Assembly (NCBI RefSeq): GCF_051859565.1
Contig: NZ_JBHYFK010000006.1
Coordinates: 186,001 to 250,000, forward strand
From: Glycocaulis sp051859565
Lineage (GTDB): Bacteria; Pseudomonadota; Alphaproteobacteria; Caulobacterales; Maricaulaceae
Reading direction: 5' to 3'
DNA length: 64,000 nt
Both the position numbers and the translations under genes were made by a program. Positions 26,343 to 35,449 of the stretch are shown here, one piece after another (the stretch's first letter is position 1; each line of letters starts with the position of its first letter). The notes below the pieces were generated by a model. The model did not search any database. It had not been told where the DNA came from and saw nothing but the letters and a program-made list of their open reading frames with translations.

Positions 26343-27456
26343 ATGCGCGCTGACATCGCGTCCTTCAAATCCTCCATCGAGCAGTCACTGGAACTGCTGA
26401 GGAGGCGTCTTTGACTGGGATCAGGCTGAAGCACGCCTTGATGAACTGAACGCGCGCGCGGAAGCGCCTGACTTCTGGAATGATGCTGCGCGGGCACAAA
26501 GCCTGATGCGCGAGCGCAACCAGCTCGACCGCCAGATGACCACGGTCCGCGAGATCGAGGCAGAGCTGTCCGAGACGGTGGAGCTGGCAGAGCTCGCCGA
26601 CATGGAAGGCGATGAGGACCTCTATCAGGAGGCCGTGACGGCGCTCAAGGCCGTGAGTGAGCGGGCAGGGCGCGCAGAGCTGGAAGCGCTGCTGTCCGGC
26701 GAAGCGGACGGCAATGATTGCTATATCGAGATCCATCCGGGCGCGGGCGGTACCGAGGCCCAGGACTGGGCTGCGATGCTGACGCGGATGTATTCGCGCT
26801 GGGCGCAGAGCTCCGGCTACAAGGTGGAGGTGATCGAGGAGCAGGCGGGCGAGGAAGCCGGGCTGAAGTCTGCCACGCTGCTGATCAAGGGCGAGAACGC
26901 CTATGGCTGGCTGAAAACGGAGGCCGGTGTGCACCGCCTGGTGCGCATATCGCCCTATGACAGCTCCGGGCGCCGCCATACCAGCTTTGCCAGCGTCTGG
27001 GCCTATCCGCTGATCGATGACACGATCGAGATCGAGATACTCGACAAGGATGTGCGCACTGACACCTTCCGCGCCTCTGGCGCAGGCGGCCAGCACGTCA
27101 ACAAGACCGATAGCGCCATCCGCCTGACCCACGAACCCACGGGCATCGTGGTGCAGTGTCAGGCTGATCGCTCCCAGCACAAGAACCGCGACACGGCGTG
27201 GAACATGCTGCGCGCGCGCCTGTACGAGCTGGAGCTGCAAAAGCGCGAAGCGGCCGCGCAGGCGGAGGCCGACGCCAAGACCGATATCGGCTGGGGCCAC
27301 CAGATACGCTCCTACGTGCTGCAGCCCTACCAGATGGTCAAGGATTTGCGGACCAACGTCGAAACCTCCGACACGCAAGGCGTGCTGGACGGGGATCTGG
27401 ATGCCTTCATGGCGGCGGCACTGGCCGCGCGGGTCGGCGGCGAGGCGGACGCCTGA
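26343..27456 (+). CDS. prfB: Peptide chain release factor 2, programmed +1 frameshift
   Basis: RF2 releases the chain at UGA and UAA stops. The ATG at 26343 opens 23 codons ending ...AGG AGG CGT CTT, then an in-frame TGA at 26412-26414. Reading slips +1 after CTT (26409-26411) and continues GAC TGG GAT, giving about 370 residues. The Shine-Dalgarno-like AGGAGG (26400-26405) sits three bases before the slippery CTT, as in the classical prfB site. Downstream are the codon-recognition region VRISPYDSSGRRHTSF and the catalytic GGQ in GAGGQHVNKTDSA. RF2 scarcity at the TGA increases frameshifting, so the gene is autoregulated. Confidence 0.97.
26400..26415 (+). promoter_or_regulatory. prfB programmed +1 frameshift site
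   Basis: AGGAGG, a three-base spacer CGT, slippery CTT, then TGA followed by C. All known elements of the bacterial RF2 recoding site are present, with the spacing of the E. coli site. Confidence 0.95.
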
Positions 27457-27492
27457 CGCGCAATCAACGCGGTGTGAGTGGCAATAAAACAA

Positions 27493-27521
27493 AAAGGGCG
27501 GCTCAATCCGAGCCGCCCTTT
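27493..27521. terminator. Rho-independent terminator after prfB (possibly bidirectional)
   Basis: AAAGGGCGGCT (27493-27503), a seven-base loop, and AGCCGCCCTTT (27511-27521) form a perfect 11-bp stem. It is T-rich after the stem for prfB and A-rich before it, so it can also serve the convergent bactofilin gene, which ends at 27548. Confidence 0.85.
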
Positions 27522-27547
27522 ATCGTATTGGCTTGTGGCGTAAGGCC

Positions 27548-28093
27548 TTATGCCTTGGAGGCGAACGGGTCGTTATTCGCCGCTGCGACCGGGCGCGGCG
27601 CTGCCGCTGCCGAGCTTGGCGGGGCGGGTGGCATGGAGGAGGCGGCGACTTTGGGCTTGTCCTGCGTGATGGAGTCCGCGCTGGCTGATTTCTTGTCAGC
27701 GAGCGGATCGGACGAACGGCGGCAATGGCCGTCAAAATACGCACCGCTTTCAACGGCGAGCGTGGCGTGAACAATGTCGCCTTCGATGCGGGCAGTTGCG
27801 GCGAGCTGCACCTGACGGGCGCGCACCGAACCCTCAACGCGGCCGCGGACAACGACGCTTTCGGCCACCACTTCGCCCTTTACCGTGGCTTCCTCTCCGA
27901 TGCTGAGCGATCCGGCGCGAACATCGCCCTCGACGACGCCATCGAGCTGAACCTCGCCTTCGGAGGAGATGGAGCCCGTGATCGTCAGATCAGCGCTGAG
28001 AATGGAGGGAGCTTTCGATTTCATGGCGGACCTTTTTGCTGGGGGCGGCGGGCTTCCCGTTTCCGGGGCGGGGGAGTCCTTTTTATTGAACAT
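27548..28093 (-). CDS. Bactofilin cytoskeletal protein
   Basis: Bactofilins polymerise spontaneously into filaments that position wall enzymes, for example at stalks or cell poles. The 181 residues have a short N-terminal tail, the right-handed beta-helix bactofilin core at about 30-130 (SILSADLTITGSISSEGEVQLDGVVEGDVRAG, then EEATVKGEVVAESVVVRGRVEGSV), and a Pro/Ala-rich tail. The start overlaps the 3' end of the M23 peptidase gene by 11 bp. This gene pairing recurs in Caulobacter-like bacteria, where the filament recruits the peptidase. Confidence 0.93.
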   Translation of the reverse strand: MFNKKDSPAPETGSPPPPAKRSAMKSKAPSILSADLTITGSISSEGEVQLDGVVEGDVRAGSLSIGEEATVKGEVVAESVVVRGRVEGSVRARQVQLAATARIEGDIVHATLAVESGAYFDGHCRRSSDPLADKKSASADSITQDKPKVAASSMPPAPPSSAAAAPRPVAAANNDPFASKA

Positions 28094-29315
28094 AATGTCC
28101 TGCTCTCAAGAAACGCTCAGGGTCCAGGTGGTTACCCCTGAACCAGACTTCGTAGTGAAGATGCGTTGCTGTCGAACGCCCGGTCGTGCCCATTCCCCCA
28201 AGGCGCTGGCCTGCTTCCACCACATCACCGCGGCGAACGTCGATCGTGTGCAGGTGCGCATAGCGCGTCCTGAACCCGTAGCCATGGTCGATCTCCACGG
28301 TTCTACCATAGCCCGAGCGCCAGCCTGCGTAAACGACACTGCCCGCTGCGCCAGCAGTAATCGGCGTGCCGCGTGCACCTGCAAAATCGCGCCCCGTGTG
28401 AAAGGCAGGACGCCGGGTGAACGGGTCAATGCGTGAGCCGTAAGGGCTGGTTTCCCGGTACGGGCCGGAAACCGGAAGGTTCAGCGGCGTGGCGGACAGT
28501 GCGCGTTCCAGCTCTTCCAGCTCGACAAGCCGGGACGCGATGCGCGCTACGCGCGCGTTGAACGGATCGGACAAGTCCAGCCCTTCGCCCATGAGAGCGG
28601 AGCTGTCCAGCGCTACGAACGGACCGCCTGTGCCGCCATCGCCGGACCGGCCTTCACGTACGACTTCTTCAAGGCGCAAACCCGTGAGGCGCAGGACCGC
28701 GCGCAAATTCTCCAGCCGGGCTTCAGCAGATTCCTCTGCCCTGGCCAGCGCATCTTCCTGATCGGTCATCAGGCCCGCCACGCGTTCTTCTGCGGGACTG
28801 CCATCGCCTGAATGGGCGGCGGTGCGGATCAGGGATTCGCGCGGCGCCGCATCAGCGGTGCTGGCGGCCATCAGAATACGGCCATTATCGAGGCTGGGGC
28901 TCAGCTGGCTTTCGCCAATCTGCAGGTCTTCGGCGAAATCAAGCAGGCGGCGGACCGTGTCATGGCGCACCTGGAACTCACCGGCGGTACGGTCGAAGGC
29001 GTCGCTGCGGGACTCCAGGAAGGCGATGGCCGCCGCCTCTGCCGCGCGCGCTTCTTCGAGCTGCGCCTGATATGCCGTTATGGTTTCGTTGAACCGGGCG
29101 GAGCGGATCATCTCCGTCCGGCTCTCAAGGATCATGTTGACAGTGGAGATAGTGAGCCAGATGGCAAGGCCGCACGCGACCGCCAACGCTCCCACCTGCA
29201 TCTCTGTGGTCACGGCGAAGTATCGCACGTGGCCATCACTGCGATGGTATATCTGCCGGTCCGGGAAGCGTTGCTTTATCAGCTCCCATGGGCCGGCGAG
29301 AAGACGTTTCACCAT
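28083..29315 (-). CDS. Membrane-anchored M23 peptidase (LytM-type), partner of bactofilin
   Basis: The 410 residues have a cytoplasmic N-terminal part (MVKRLLAGPWELIKQRFPDR), one membrane helix at about 42-65, and a periplasmic coiled coil rich in Ala, Glu and Arg. The C-terminal LytM domain has its zinc ligands in FHTGRDFAG and ATHLHYEVW. All ligands are present, so it should be an active endopeptidase. The ATG at 29315 has GGGAG upstream; the frame stays open to 29414. It is translationally overlapped with bactofilin. A CtrA-type box lies about 130 bp upstream. Confidence 0.92.
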   Translation of the reverse strand: MVKRLLAGPWELIKQRFPDRQIYHRSDGHVRYFAVTTEMQVGALAVACGLAIWLTISTVNMILESRTEMIRSARFNETITAYQAQLEEARAAEAAAIAFLESRSDAFDRTAGEFQVRHDTVRRLLDFAEDLQIGESQLSPSLDNGRILMAASTADAAPRESLIRTAAHSGDGSPAEERVAGLMTDQEDALARAEESAEARLENLRAVLRLTGLRLEEVVREGRSGDGGTGGPFVALDSSALMGEGLDLSDPFNARVARIASRLVELEELERALSATPLNLPVSGPYRETSPYGSRIDPFTRRPAFHTGRDFAGARGTPITAGAAGSVVYAGWRSGYGRTVEIDHGYGFRTRYAHLHTIDVRRGDVVEAGQRLGGMGTTGRSTATHLHYEVWFRGNHLDPERFLRAGHYVQ

Positions 29316-29440
29316 GCGCTCCCGCCCGGTTTTTCGTTGAAATCCCGCCTCGAAGGCGAAACACTCGCACAGGATTGTGACGGTTTTCAACCAGTTCCAT
29401 GCAATCGGATGCAACCTTCGGGCCGTATCCGCGTTAGGCG

Positions 29441-29461
29441 GAATTAAATCTTTTTTAATTC
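29441..29461. promoter_or_regulatory. CtrA-type box upstream of the M23/bactofilin operon
   Basis: TTAA (29444-29447), seven bases, TTAA (29455-29458): the TTAA-N7-TTAA pattern bound by the cell-cycle regulator CtrA in Caulobacter-like bacteria. It sits inside a 21-bp AT-rich inverted repeat (GAATTAA...TTAATTC), which stands out sharply in GC-rich DNA. It is 129 bp before the M23 start codon and 18 bp past the end of the upstream DUF455 gene. Confidence 0.5.
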
Positions 29462-29478
29462 AGAGTGTTAAGCGGTCA

Positions 29479-30294
29479 TTACGGAAGCAGTGTTTCGTAG
29501 AAGTCCGGCTCGAGTCCCGCTTCGGCGCGTGCCAGCGCGTTGACAGGCAGCTTCAAGCCGCCGGGGAATCGTTCCCGGACGAGACGATGAAAGGTCTCGC
29601 GGGAGTCCTCGCCCCGCCGCTCGCAGACATGGTCCAGCCAGCGCCGTCCGGCAGCGACATGGCCGATCTCCTCAGTGTAAATCGTCCTGAGGATGTTCGC
29701 GCTGTCATCATCACCTGCGGACTGAAGACGCTCGATCATGCCCGGCGTCACGTCCAGCCCGCGCGCCTCCAGCACCAGGGGGGCAATGGCAAGGCGCGCG
29801 GCGATATCGTCCGACGTCGCCATCGCCGCAGCCCACAGCCCGTCATGGGCGTCCAGATCGCCATAGGCCGTTCCCAGCTCTGACAGGCGGACGCTGACCA
29901 TCTGGAAGTGGCGTGCCTCGTCGTCGCCAATGCGGATCCAGTCGGTGAGGAAGGCATGACGCGCATCGCCGTCCAGTTCGGCTGCGCTGCCAAACCGGAG
30001 GGCCATGTCAAACGCCAGATCGATGGCATTGAACTCGATATGGGCCACGGCGTGCAGCAGGGCCGCGCGTCCCGCCTCGCTGGTCAGGCGGCGGCGCGGT
30101 ACACGCGCAGGGGGAACGAGATGGGGGCGCTCCGGCCGGGCCGGGCGGACTGGCACACGGCCGTGCCAGTCCGGGTCACTGGCCAGCGCGCCGCCGTGCC
30201 ACAGGGATGCGGTTTCCCGGGCGCGTTGCGCCTTTGCCTGCGGCTCTGCGCTTTGCAATACGGCGATAATGGCGTCCTGGGCAGAAACGCTCAC
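29479..30294 (-). CDS. DUF455 ferritin-like family protein
   Basis: The 271-residue protein belongs to the DUF455 group, with a diiron ferritin-like fold related to the tRNA hydroxylase MiaE. Potential metal ligands are visible in AVAHIEFNAIDLAFD, GDDEARHFQMV and YTEEIGHVAAG, spaced like the Glu/ExxH motifs of a four-helix diiron site. The substrate is unknown. It starts at a GTG (30294) overlapping the bcp stop (GTGA), so it is probably cotranslated with the peroxiredoxin; a shared oxidative-stress theme is inference. Confidence 0.85.
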   Translation of the reverse strand: MSVSAQDAIIAVLQSAEPQAKAQRARETASLWHGGALASDPDWHGRVPVRPARPERPHLVPPARVPRRRLTSEAGRAALLHAVAHIEFNAIDLAFDMALRFGSAAELDGDARHAFLTDWIRIGDDEARHFQMVSVRLSELGTAYGDLDAHDGLWAAAMATSDDIAARLAIAPLVLEARGLDVTPGMIERLQSAGDDDSANILRTIYTEEIGHVAAGRRWLDHVCERRGEDSRETFHRLVRERFPGGLKLPVNALARAEAGLEPDFYETLLP

Positions 30295-30761
30295 GAGCCG
30301 GACTTCACCGTTTCGAGCACCTCTTCGACGTGGCCGGGCACCTTTACCTTGCGCCAGACCGCTTTCAGCTTGCCGTCCGGGCCGATCAGGAAGGTGGAGC
30401 GCTCAATGCCCCAGTACGTCTTGCCGTACATCTGCTTTTCCTGCCAGACGCCGTAGCGCTCGGTTACATCGCCTTCGGCATCGGAGGCCAGTATCACGGC
30501 AAGTTCATGCTTGGCGCGGAACTTGCCATGTTTGGCGACTGTATCCTTGGATACGCCGATCACAACTGCACCTGCCGCCTCGAACTCGTCAATTTTGCCG
30601 CTAAACCCGATAGCTTCCTTCGTGCAGCCCGGAGTGTCATCTTTCGGGTAGAAATAGAGAACCACGCTCTTGCCCTTGAAGTCAGACAGCGAAACCGTGC
30701 CTGCACTGTCGGTGGGCATCGAGAAGCCGGGGGCTGCGTCGCCGGGTTTAAGTGTGCTCAA
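30291..30761 (-). CDS. bcp: Thioredoxin-dependent peroxiredoxin, BCP/PrxQ family
   Basis: It reduces hydroperoxides. The 156 residues show the peroxidatic site YPKDDTPGCTKEAIGF with Cys46 after the conserved Pro and Thr. The resolving cysteine that many BCPs have five residues later is replaced by Ile51, so this is a one-Cys-type member, or one resolved by another thiol. The rest (VIGVSKDTVAKHGKF, ERSTFLIGPDGKL) is standard. The gene overlaps DUF455 by four bases and is divergent from the AsmA-like gene. Confidence 0.94.
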   Translation of the reverse strand: MSTLKPGDAAPGFSMPTDSAGTVSLSDFKGKSVVLYFYPKDDTPGCTKEAIGFSGKIDEFEAAGAVVIGVSKDTVAKHGKFRAKHELAVILASDAEGDVTERYGVWQEKQMYGKTYWGIERSTFLIGPDGKLKAVWRKVKVPGHVEEVLETVKSGS

Positions 30762-30863
30762 GGGTTTGCTCCGTAGTTTGCTGACAAGCGTGCCGATTGG
30801 TTCCGGGCAAGATGTGGGTGCCCGGATGCGTCCGTCCAGTATTCCGCTGACATACAGGTAGCC

Positions 30864-33800
30864 GTGCTAGTCCGAAGCGCCCGCCTTTTCCTGGTCTACA
30901 CGCTGGAGGCGATTGCCGTCCTGATGGCGCTCGCCATCTTTGCGGCGGCGCTGCTGCTGTGGCGGCTGGCCAGTGGTCCCGTCGATGTCGATGCGGTGGT
31001 GGCCGGTTTGCGTCCCGCCATTGCCACCGCGCTTGGCGGCGAAGAGGCCCGCTATGGCAGTGCCAGTATCCGCTATGCGCCCGGCAGCCGTGCCCTGGTC
31101 GTGGACATGAGGGCGCTGGAGGTTGACGGGCCCGGCGGCGCGGTACTGGCCACAGCCGAGCAGGTGGAGCTGGCGCTGGCGCTGGACCAGCTTGTCATCG
31201 GACGTATCCGTCCGGTGGAGATCAATGCGGTAGGCGGTGTCTTTACCGTTCGCCGCGACGTTTCCGGCGTGGTGAGCGCCTCGCTGGGCGGCCGGACCGC
31301 GCAGGCCGGGGGCACAAGCGGCGATGATGCGGCGGGAACGGTGCTTGCGCGCCTGCAGCGCGCGCGCATCAGCGGCGCGGAGCTGCGCGTGGAAGACGCC
31401 ATAAGCGGGCTTTCGGCCCGGTTTGCCGATGCAGAGCTGGCACTGGAGCGTGACGGGCGCGCCGTGCAGGTATCTGCCAATGCCGGGTTTCTCGCCCCTG
31501 CAGGCGCGGTGCCGGTTGCGGTCGAGCTTGAGACCGGCGCCAATTTTGACACCATGTTTCTGGCCTTCTCGGCACAGGGCCTGGTTCCGTCCACGCTCGG
31601 CAATCTGCAAGGCGTGTGGGGGCGGCTCGGCGCCTTTGATGTCCCGCTCGATGTCGATCTGGTTCTCGATGCCAGCCGCTCAGCCGGGCTGCGCGCCGTG
31701 GAGCTGACCCTGGACGCCGGGGCGGGCGTGTTCCGCGGTGCAGATGGCGTGATGGGAATAGAGTCTGCGCATGTCAGCGCATCGCTGGACGCCGTTGGGG
31801 GGGAGCTGGAGCTGCGCGCCCTGCAGCTGGACAGCGAACTTTTGCGGCTGGACGTGTCGGGCCGCCTGCATGGCTTTGCCGGTTACGACAATCTGGTGCC
31901 TTCGCGGGCCCGGTACGAGCTGGTTCTGGGCGAAGGAGAGCTGATCCTGCCCGATACCCTGCAAGGACCGTTTGCCTGGTCGCGTGGTGCGTTTTCGGGT
32001 CGGCTCGATACCCAGTCGCTGGAGCTCTTCATTGATAGCGGGGAAGCCGAATTTCTCGATGTCACCGCCAGCCTGTCCGGGCGGCTGGGGCTCGACGAGA
32101 CGGAGGACGGGCGCAGGCCCGCCATCCGCATCGAGGGTGATGTTGAGGGCGTTATACGCAAGGACGCAGTGCTGGCGCTGTGGCCGGTGGAGTTTGCGCT
32201 GGGCGGGCGCGACTGGGTCGAGGCCAATGTGCTCGCGGGCGAGGCGCGCAATCTGCGCGCGGACATCAACATTCCCGCCGAGGCGTTCAATGCCGGGATG
32301 CTGGATGATGAAGACCTGACGGTAAGCTTTGATTTCAGCAATGCCACCGCACGCTATATCTCCACCATGACTCCGCTGACCGGGCTTTCAGGGTCGGCTG
32401 TGCTGCGCGGTAATTCGCTGGGGCTGACGGGACATTCGGGGCGCATCGATGCGCTCGAGATTGATGCGCTTTTTGTCGAGATACCGCGCTTCAATCCGCG
32501 CGGCGCGCCGGCCCGCTTTGGCGGAGAGGGGCGTGGTTCACTATCCGGGCTGGTGGCTTTGCTCGACCAGCCGCCCCTCAATCTGGCGAGCGATTACGGG
32601 TTTGATCCGCAGGCGCTTGAGGGGGAGGGCGCGGTCCGTTTCGAGATCACCCGCCCCATGCTGCGTGATGTGCCCTACGAGGATATCGGCTTTGATGTTT
32701 CAGGGCGTTTCTCGGGCGCTGCCGGTCCCAGCGGCCTTGGCGAAGTGCGCTTTAGCGAAGGCGATATCAGCTTCCAGGCTGACAGTGCGGGTCTGGAGGC
32801 CAGCGGAGATGTACGTATCGGGCGGTCACAGGCGCGCCTGGAGTGGCGTGAACGGTTCCAGACGCCGGAGGGTGAGCTGGGCACGCGGGTACGGATCGTT
32901 TCCAACGCGGATGCGCGTGACCTCGATCTGGCCGGCATACCGGCGCGCGGTATTATTGATGGCCAGATCGGTCTCGATGCCACCTTCGTCGGCAATGGCC
33001 TGGATTTCTCGCGTTATGTCGTGATGGGCGACCTGACCGGCGCGGCTGTGGTGCTGCCGGAGAATCTGTGGACAAAGCCGCGCGGCCTGCCCGCCGCGCT
33101 GGAAATGGTGGCGGAACGCTCAGCCGAAGGCGGGCTTGATATCAGCCGGCTGGCCGTGCTGGGCGACGAAGTGGACATACGCGGCCAGGCACGTCTGGCA
33201 GCAGACGGGCTTTTGCTCAGTGCCGGCTTTGAGCGTGTGGTTGTCGGAGGCCGGTCCGATCTGGCCATCAGCGCCAGCAGGCCGGATGGCAGCGAGGGTC
33301 CACTGGATATCCGCATCTCCGGGCGCTTTCTCGATGCGAGCGACCTGATCTCAAATCTCGTATCGGGCCGGCTGTTCAGCGGAGAGGGCGCTGGCGCGGT
33401 ATCGTTGATCGCCGACGTGGAAACGGTTCAGGCAGGCCGGGTGCGCTATGGCGCTGTCGGGCTGGCGCTGGAGTCAGATGCGCAAGGCCTGCAGCGGCTT
33501 AATCTGCAGGCGGCACTGCCACGCGGCGAAATCTCACTTGCGGTCGCGCCCCAGCCCGACGGGATGCGGCTATTGTCGGCTCGAAGCGCCGATGCAGGTG
33601 CGGTGCTCACGACGCTTGGCGGGTTTGGCACGATTACCGGCGGCACGATGGAGCTTGAGGGGCTGCTGCCGCCTGCCGGCACGCCGGGCGGTGTCCAGGG
33701 GCGTCTGCTGGCAAACGGATTCCGCCTGGAGCAGATGCCGCTTCTGGCGCGTATTCTTGCAGCCGGATCGCTGGAAGGGCTCGGCAGCCTCTTCTCGGGC

Positions 33801-34265
33801 CAAGGCATCGATTTTGAACGGCTGGAGGTCGACTACGCCTTTGCCGACGGGTTGCTGGAAATGCGTGAAGGCCGTGTGGCGGGACCATCTCTCGGGCTGA
33901 CCTGGACGGGCGTGGTTGATACGGCCGGCGAGCGGATGAACCTCTCTGGCACGATCCTGCCGTCCTACGGGCTGAATTCCGTGCTGGGCAATCTGCCGGT
34001 TGTCGGGGAATTGCTGACCTCGCGCCGGGGTGAGGGCATTGTGGGCGTGACCTTTGCCGCCGAGGGCCCGTTTGACGCCACGCGTGTTTCCGCCAACCCC
34101 CTGTCGGCGCTGGCTCCCGGCGTGTTCCGGCGAATGTTTGAAGGCACGTCAGCCCTGCGGGAGCTGGACGCGCTGGAAGCGCGCCGCCGAGAGGAAGCGG
34201 CACAAGCAACAGCCGATGCGCCCCGCGATAGCAGCGAAGACGCGGATGACAGCGCCGAAGACTAA
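30864..34265 (+). CDS. AsmA-like/DUF3971 large envelope protein (YhdP-type)
   Basis: This 1133-residue protein has an N-terminal membrane anchor (about 8-38, LVYTLEAIAVLMALAIFAAALLLW), a long beta-rich periplasmic body and an AsmA-like C-terminal domain (about 860-1060, ending with GEGIVGVTFAAEGPFDATRVSANPLSALAPG). It resembles the bridge-like YhdP/TamB/AsmA proteins proposed to move phospholipids to the outer membrane. The start is a GTG with only a weak ribosome site. The last 40 residues are acidic and low-complexity. The gene is divergent from bcp. Confidence 0.85.
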   Translation: MLVRSARLFLVYTLEAIAVLMALAIFAAALLLWRLASGPVDVDAVVAGLRPAIATALGGEEARYGSASIRYAPGSRALVVDMRALEVDGPGGAVLATAEQVELALALDQLVIGRIRPVEINAVGGVFTVRRDVSGVVSASLGGRTAQAGGTSGDDAAGTVLARLQRARISGAELRVEDAISGLSARFADAELALERDGRAVQVSANAGFLAPAGAVPVAVELETGANFDTMFLAFSAQGLVPSTLGNLQGVWGRLGAFDVPLDVDLVLDASRSAGLRAVELTLDAGAGVFRGADGVMGIESAHVSASLDAVGGELELRALQLDSELLRLDVSGRLHGFAGYDNLVPSRARYELVLGEGELILPDTLQGPFAWSRGAFSGRLDTQSLELFIDSGEAEFLDVTASLSGRLGLDETEDGRRPAIRIEGDVEGVIRKDAVLALWPVEFALGGRDWVEANVLAGEARNLRADINIPAEAFNAGMLDDEDLTVSFDFSNATARYISTMTPLTGLSGSAVLRGNSLGLTGHSGRIDALEIDALFVEIPRFNPRGAPARFGGEGRGSLSGLVALLDQPPLNLASDYGFDPQALEGEGAVRFEITRPMLRDVPYEDIGFDVSGRFSGAAGPSGLGEVRFSEGDISFQADSAGLEASGDVRIGRSQARLEWRERFQTPEGELGTRVRIVSNADARDLDLAGIPARGIIDGQIGLDATFVGNGLDFSRYVVMGDLTGAAVVLPENLWTKPRGLPAALEMVAERSAEGGLDISRLAVLGDEVDIRGQARLAADGLLLSAGFERVVVGGRSDLAISASRPDGSEGPLDIRISGRFLDASDLISNLVSGRLFSGEGAGAVSLIADVETVQAGRVRYGAVGLALESDAQGLQRLNLQAALPRGEISLAVAPQPDGMRLLSARSADAGAVLTTLGGFGTITGGTMELEGLLPPAGTPGGVQGRLLANGFRLEQMPLLARILAAGSLEGLGSLFSGQGIDFERLEVDYAFADGLLEMREGRVAGPSLGLTWTGVVDTAGERMNLSGTILPSYGLNSVLGNLPVVGELLTSRRGEGIVGVTFAAEGPFDATRVSANPLSALAPGVFRRMFEGTSALRELDALEARRREEAAQATADAPRDSSEDADDSAED

Positions 34266-34366
34266 GGCACAGCCCCGCCTGCACTGCCAGCGCCGCTTTG
34301 CTGCACTTGCGTAATTCTCCCGTGTCGCGCAGTTTCGCATGGTATTGAGGTTGGCGGGTAATACGG

Positions 34367-35449
34367 ATGAAACTGCTTCTGCTTCCCGGAGATGGCATTG
34401 GCCCTGAAGTGCTGGCGGAAGTCCGGCGCGTTATTGACGGGCTCAACGCCCATCACGGTCTTGGCCTGAACGTGGAGAACGGTGACATAGGCGGGGCGTC
34501 GCTGGACCGCCACGGCACGCCGCTGGCACCGCACGTCCTTGAAATGGCCAAAGCCAGCGACGCGGTGCTGATGGGCGCTGTCGGCGGGCCGAAATGGCAG
34601 GGTGTGTCTTACGAATTGCGTCCCGAACAGGGGCTTCTCAATCTGCGCAAAGGTCTGGGCCTCTACGCCAATCTGCGCCCGGCATTGTGCTTCCCGGCGC
34701 TGGCGGATGCCTCCACGCTTAAACGCGAAGTAATCGACGGCCTCGACATTCTCTTCGTGCGTGAGCTGATCGGCGGGGTCTATTTCGGAGAGCCGCGCGG
34801 CATCGAAACCCTGCCCGACGGCACAAAGCGCGGCTTCAACACGCAAAGCTATACCACGCCTGAGATCGAGCGTGTGGCGCGCATGGCCTTTGATCTGGCC
34901 CGCCAGCGCGAAGGGCGGGTCTGCTCGGTGGAAAAGGCCAATGTGATGGAATCCGGCCTGCTCTGGCGCGAGACCGTCACCGCCCTGCATGCGCGCGATT
35001 ATGGCGACGTGGCGCTGTCCCACATGTATGCCGATAACTGCGCGATGCAGCTGGTGCGTGATCCGCGCCAGTTTGACGTGATCCTGACCGATAATCTGTT
35101 TGGCGACATTCTTTCCGATGCGGCGGCCATGCTGACCGGGTCACTGGGCATGCTGCCCTCTGCTGCTCTGGGAGAGCCGGGCATGCCGGGCCTCTACGAG
35201 CCGATCCACGGCTCCGCGCCGGACATTGCGGGCAAGGGCATCGCCAATCCGTGCGCAGCCATCCTCAGCCTTGCCATGGCACTGCGCTACCAGCTGGGCC
35301 GCCCGGACCTGGCAGACCTGACCGAAAAGGCGGTGAGCGATGTGCTCGACGCCGGTTACCGCACAGGCGATCTGCTGGGCGGCGAGGATACCCGTCTTGT
35401 TGGCACTGAAGGCATGGGCCGCGCGATTACCGAGCGGCTTTCAGCCTAG
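34367..35449 (+). CDS. leuB: 3-isopropylmalate dehydrogenase
   Basis: LeuB oxidises 3-isopropylmalate with NAD in leucine synthesis. The 360 residues show KLLLLPGDGIGPEVLAEV, LMGAVGGPKW, RPEQGLLNLRK, FVRELIGGVYFG (catalytic Tyr), VEKANVMESG (catalytic Lys) and the NAD-site GSAPDIAGKGIANP. leuC and leuD are not in the window. The 3' end overlaps the convergent hutC by nine bases. Confidence 0.97.
   Translation: MKLLLLPGDGIGPEVLAEVRRVIDGLNAHHGLGLNVENGDIGGASLDRHGTPLAPHVLEMAKASDAVLMGAVGGPKWQGVSYELRPEQGLLNLRKGLGLYANLRPALCFPALADASTLKREVIDGLDILFVRELIGGVYFGEPRGIETLPDGTKRGFNTQSYTTPEIERVARMAFDLARQREGRVCSVEKANVMESGLLWRETVTALHARDYGDVALSHMYADNCAMQLVRDPRQFDVILTDNLFGDILSDAAAMLTGSLGMLPSAALGEPGMPGLYEPIHGSAPDIAGKGIANPCAAILSLAMALRYQLGRPDLADLTEKAVSDVLDAGYRTGDLLGGEDTRLVGTEGMGRAITERLSA

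Noticed and set aside
26343..26414. prfB as a frameshifted pseudogene
   Set aside because: The stop lies exactly at the classical RF2 recoding site with all signals present.
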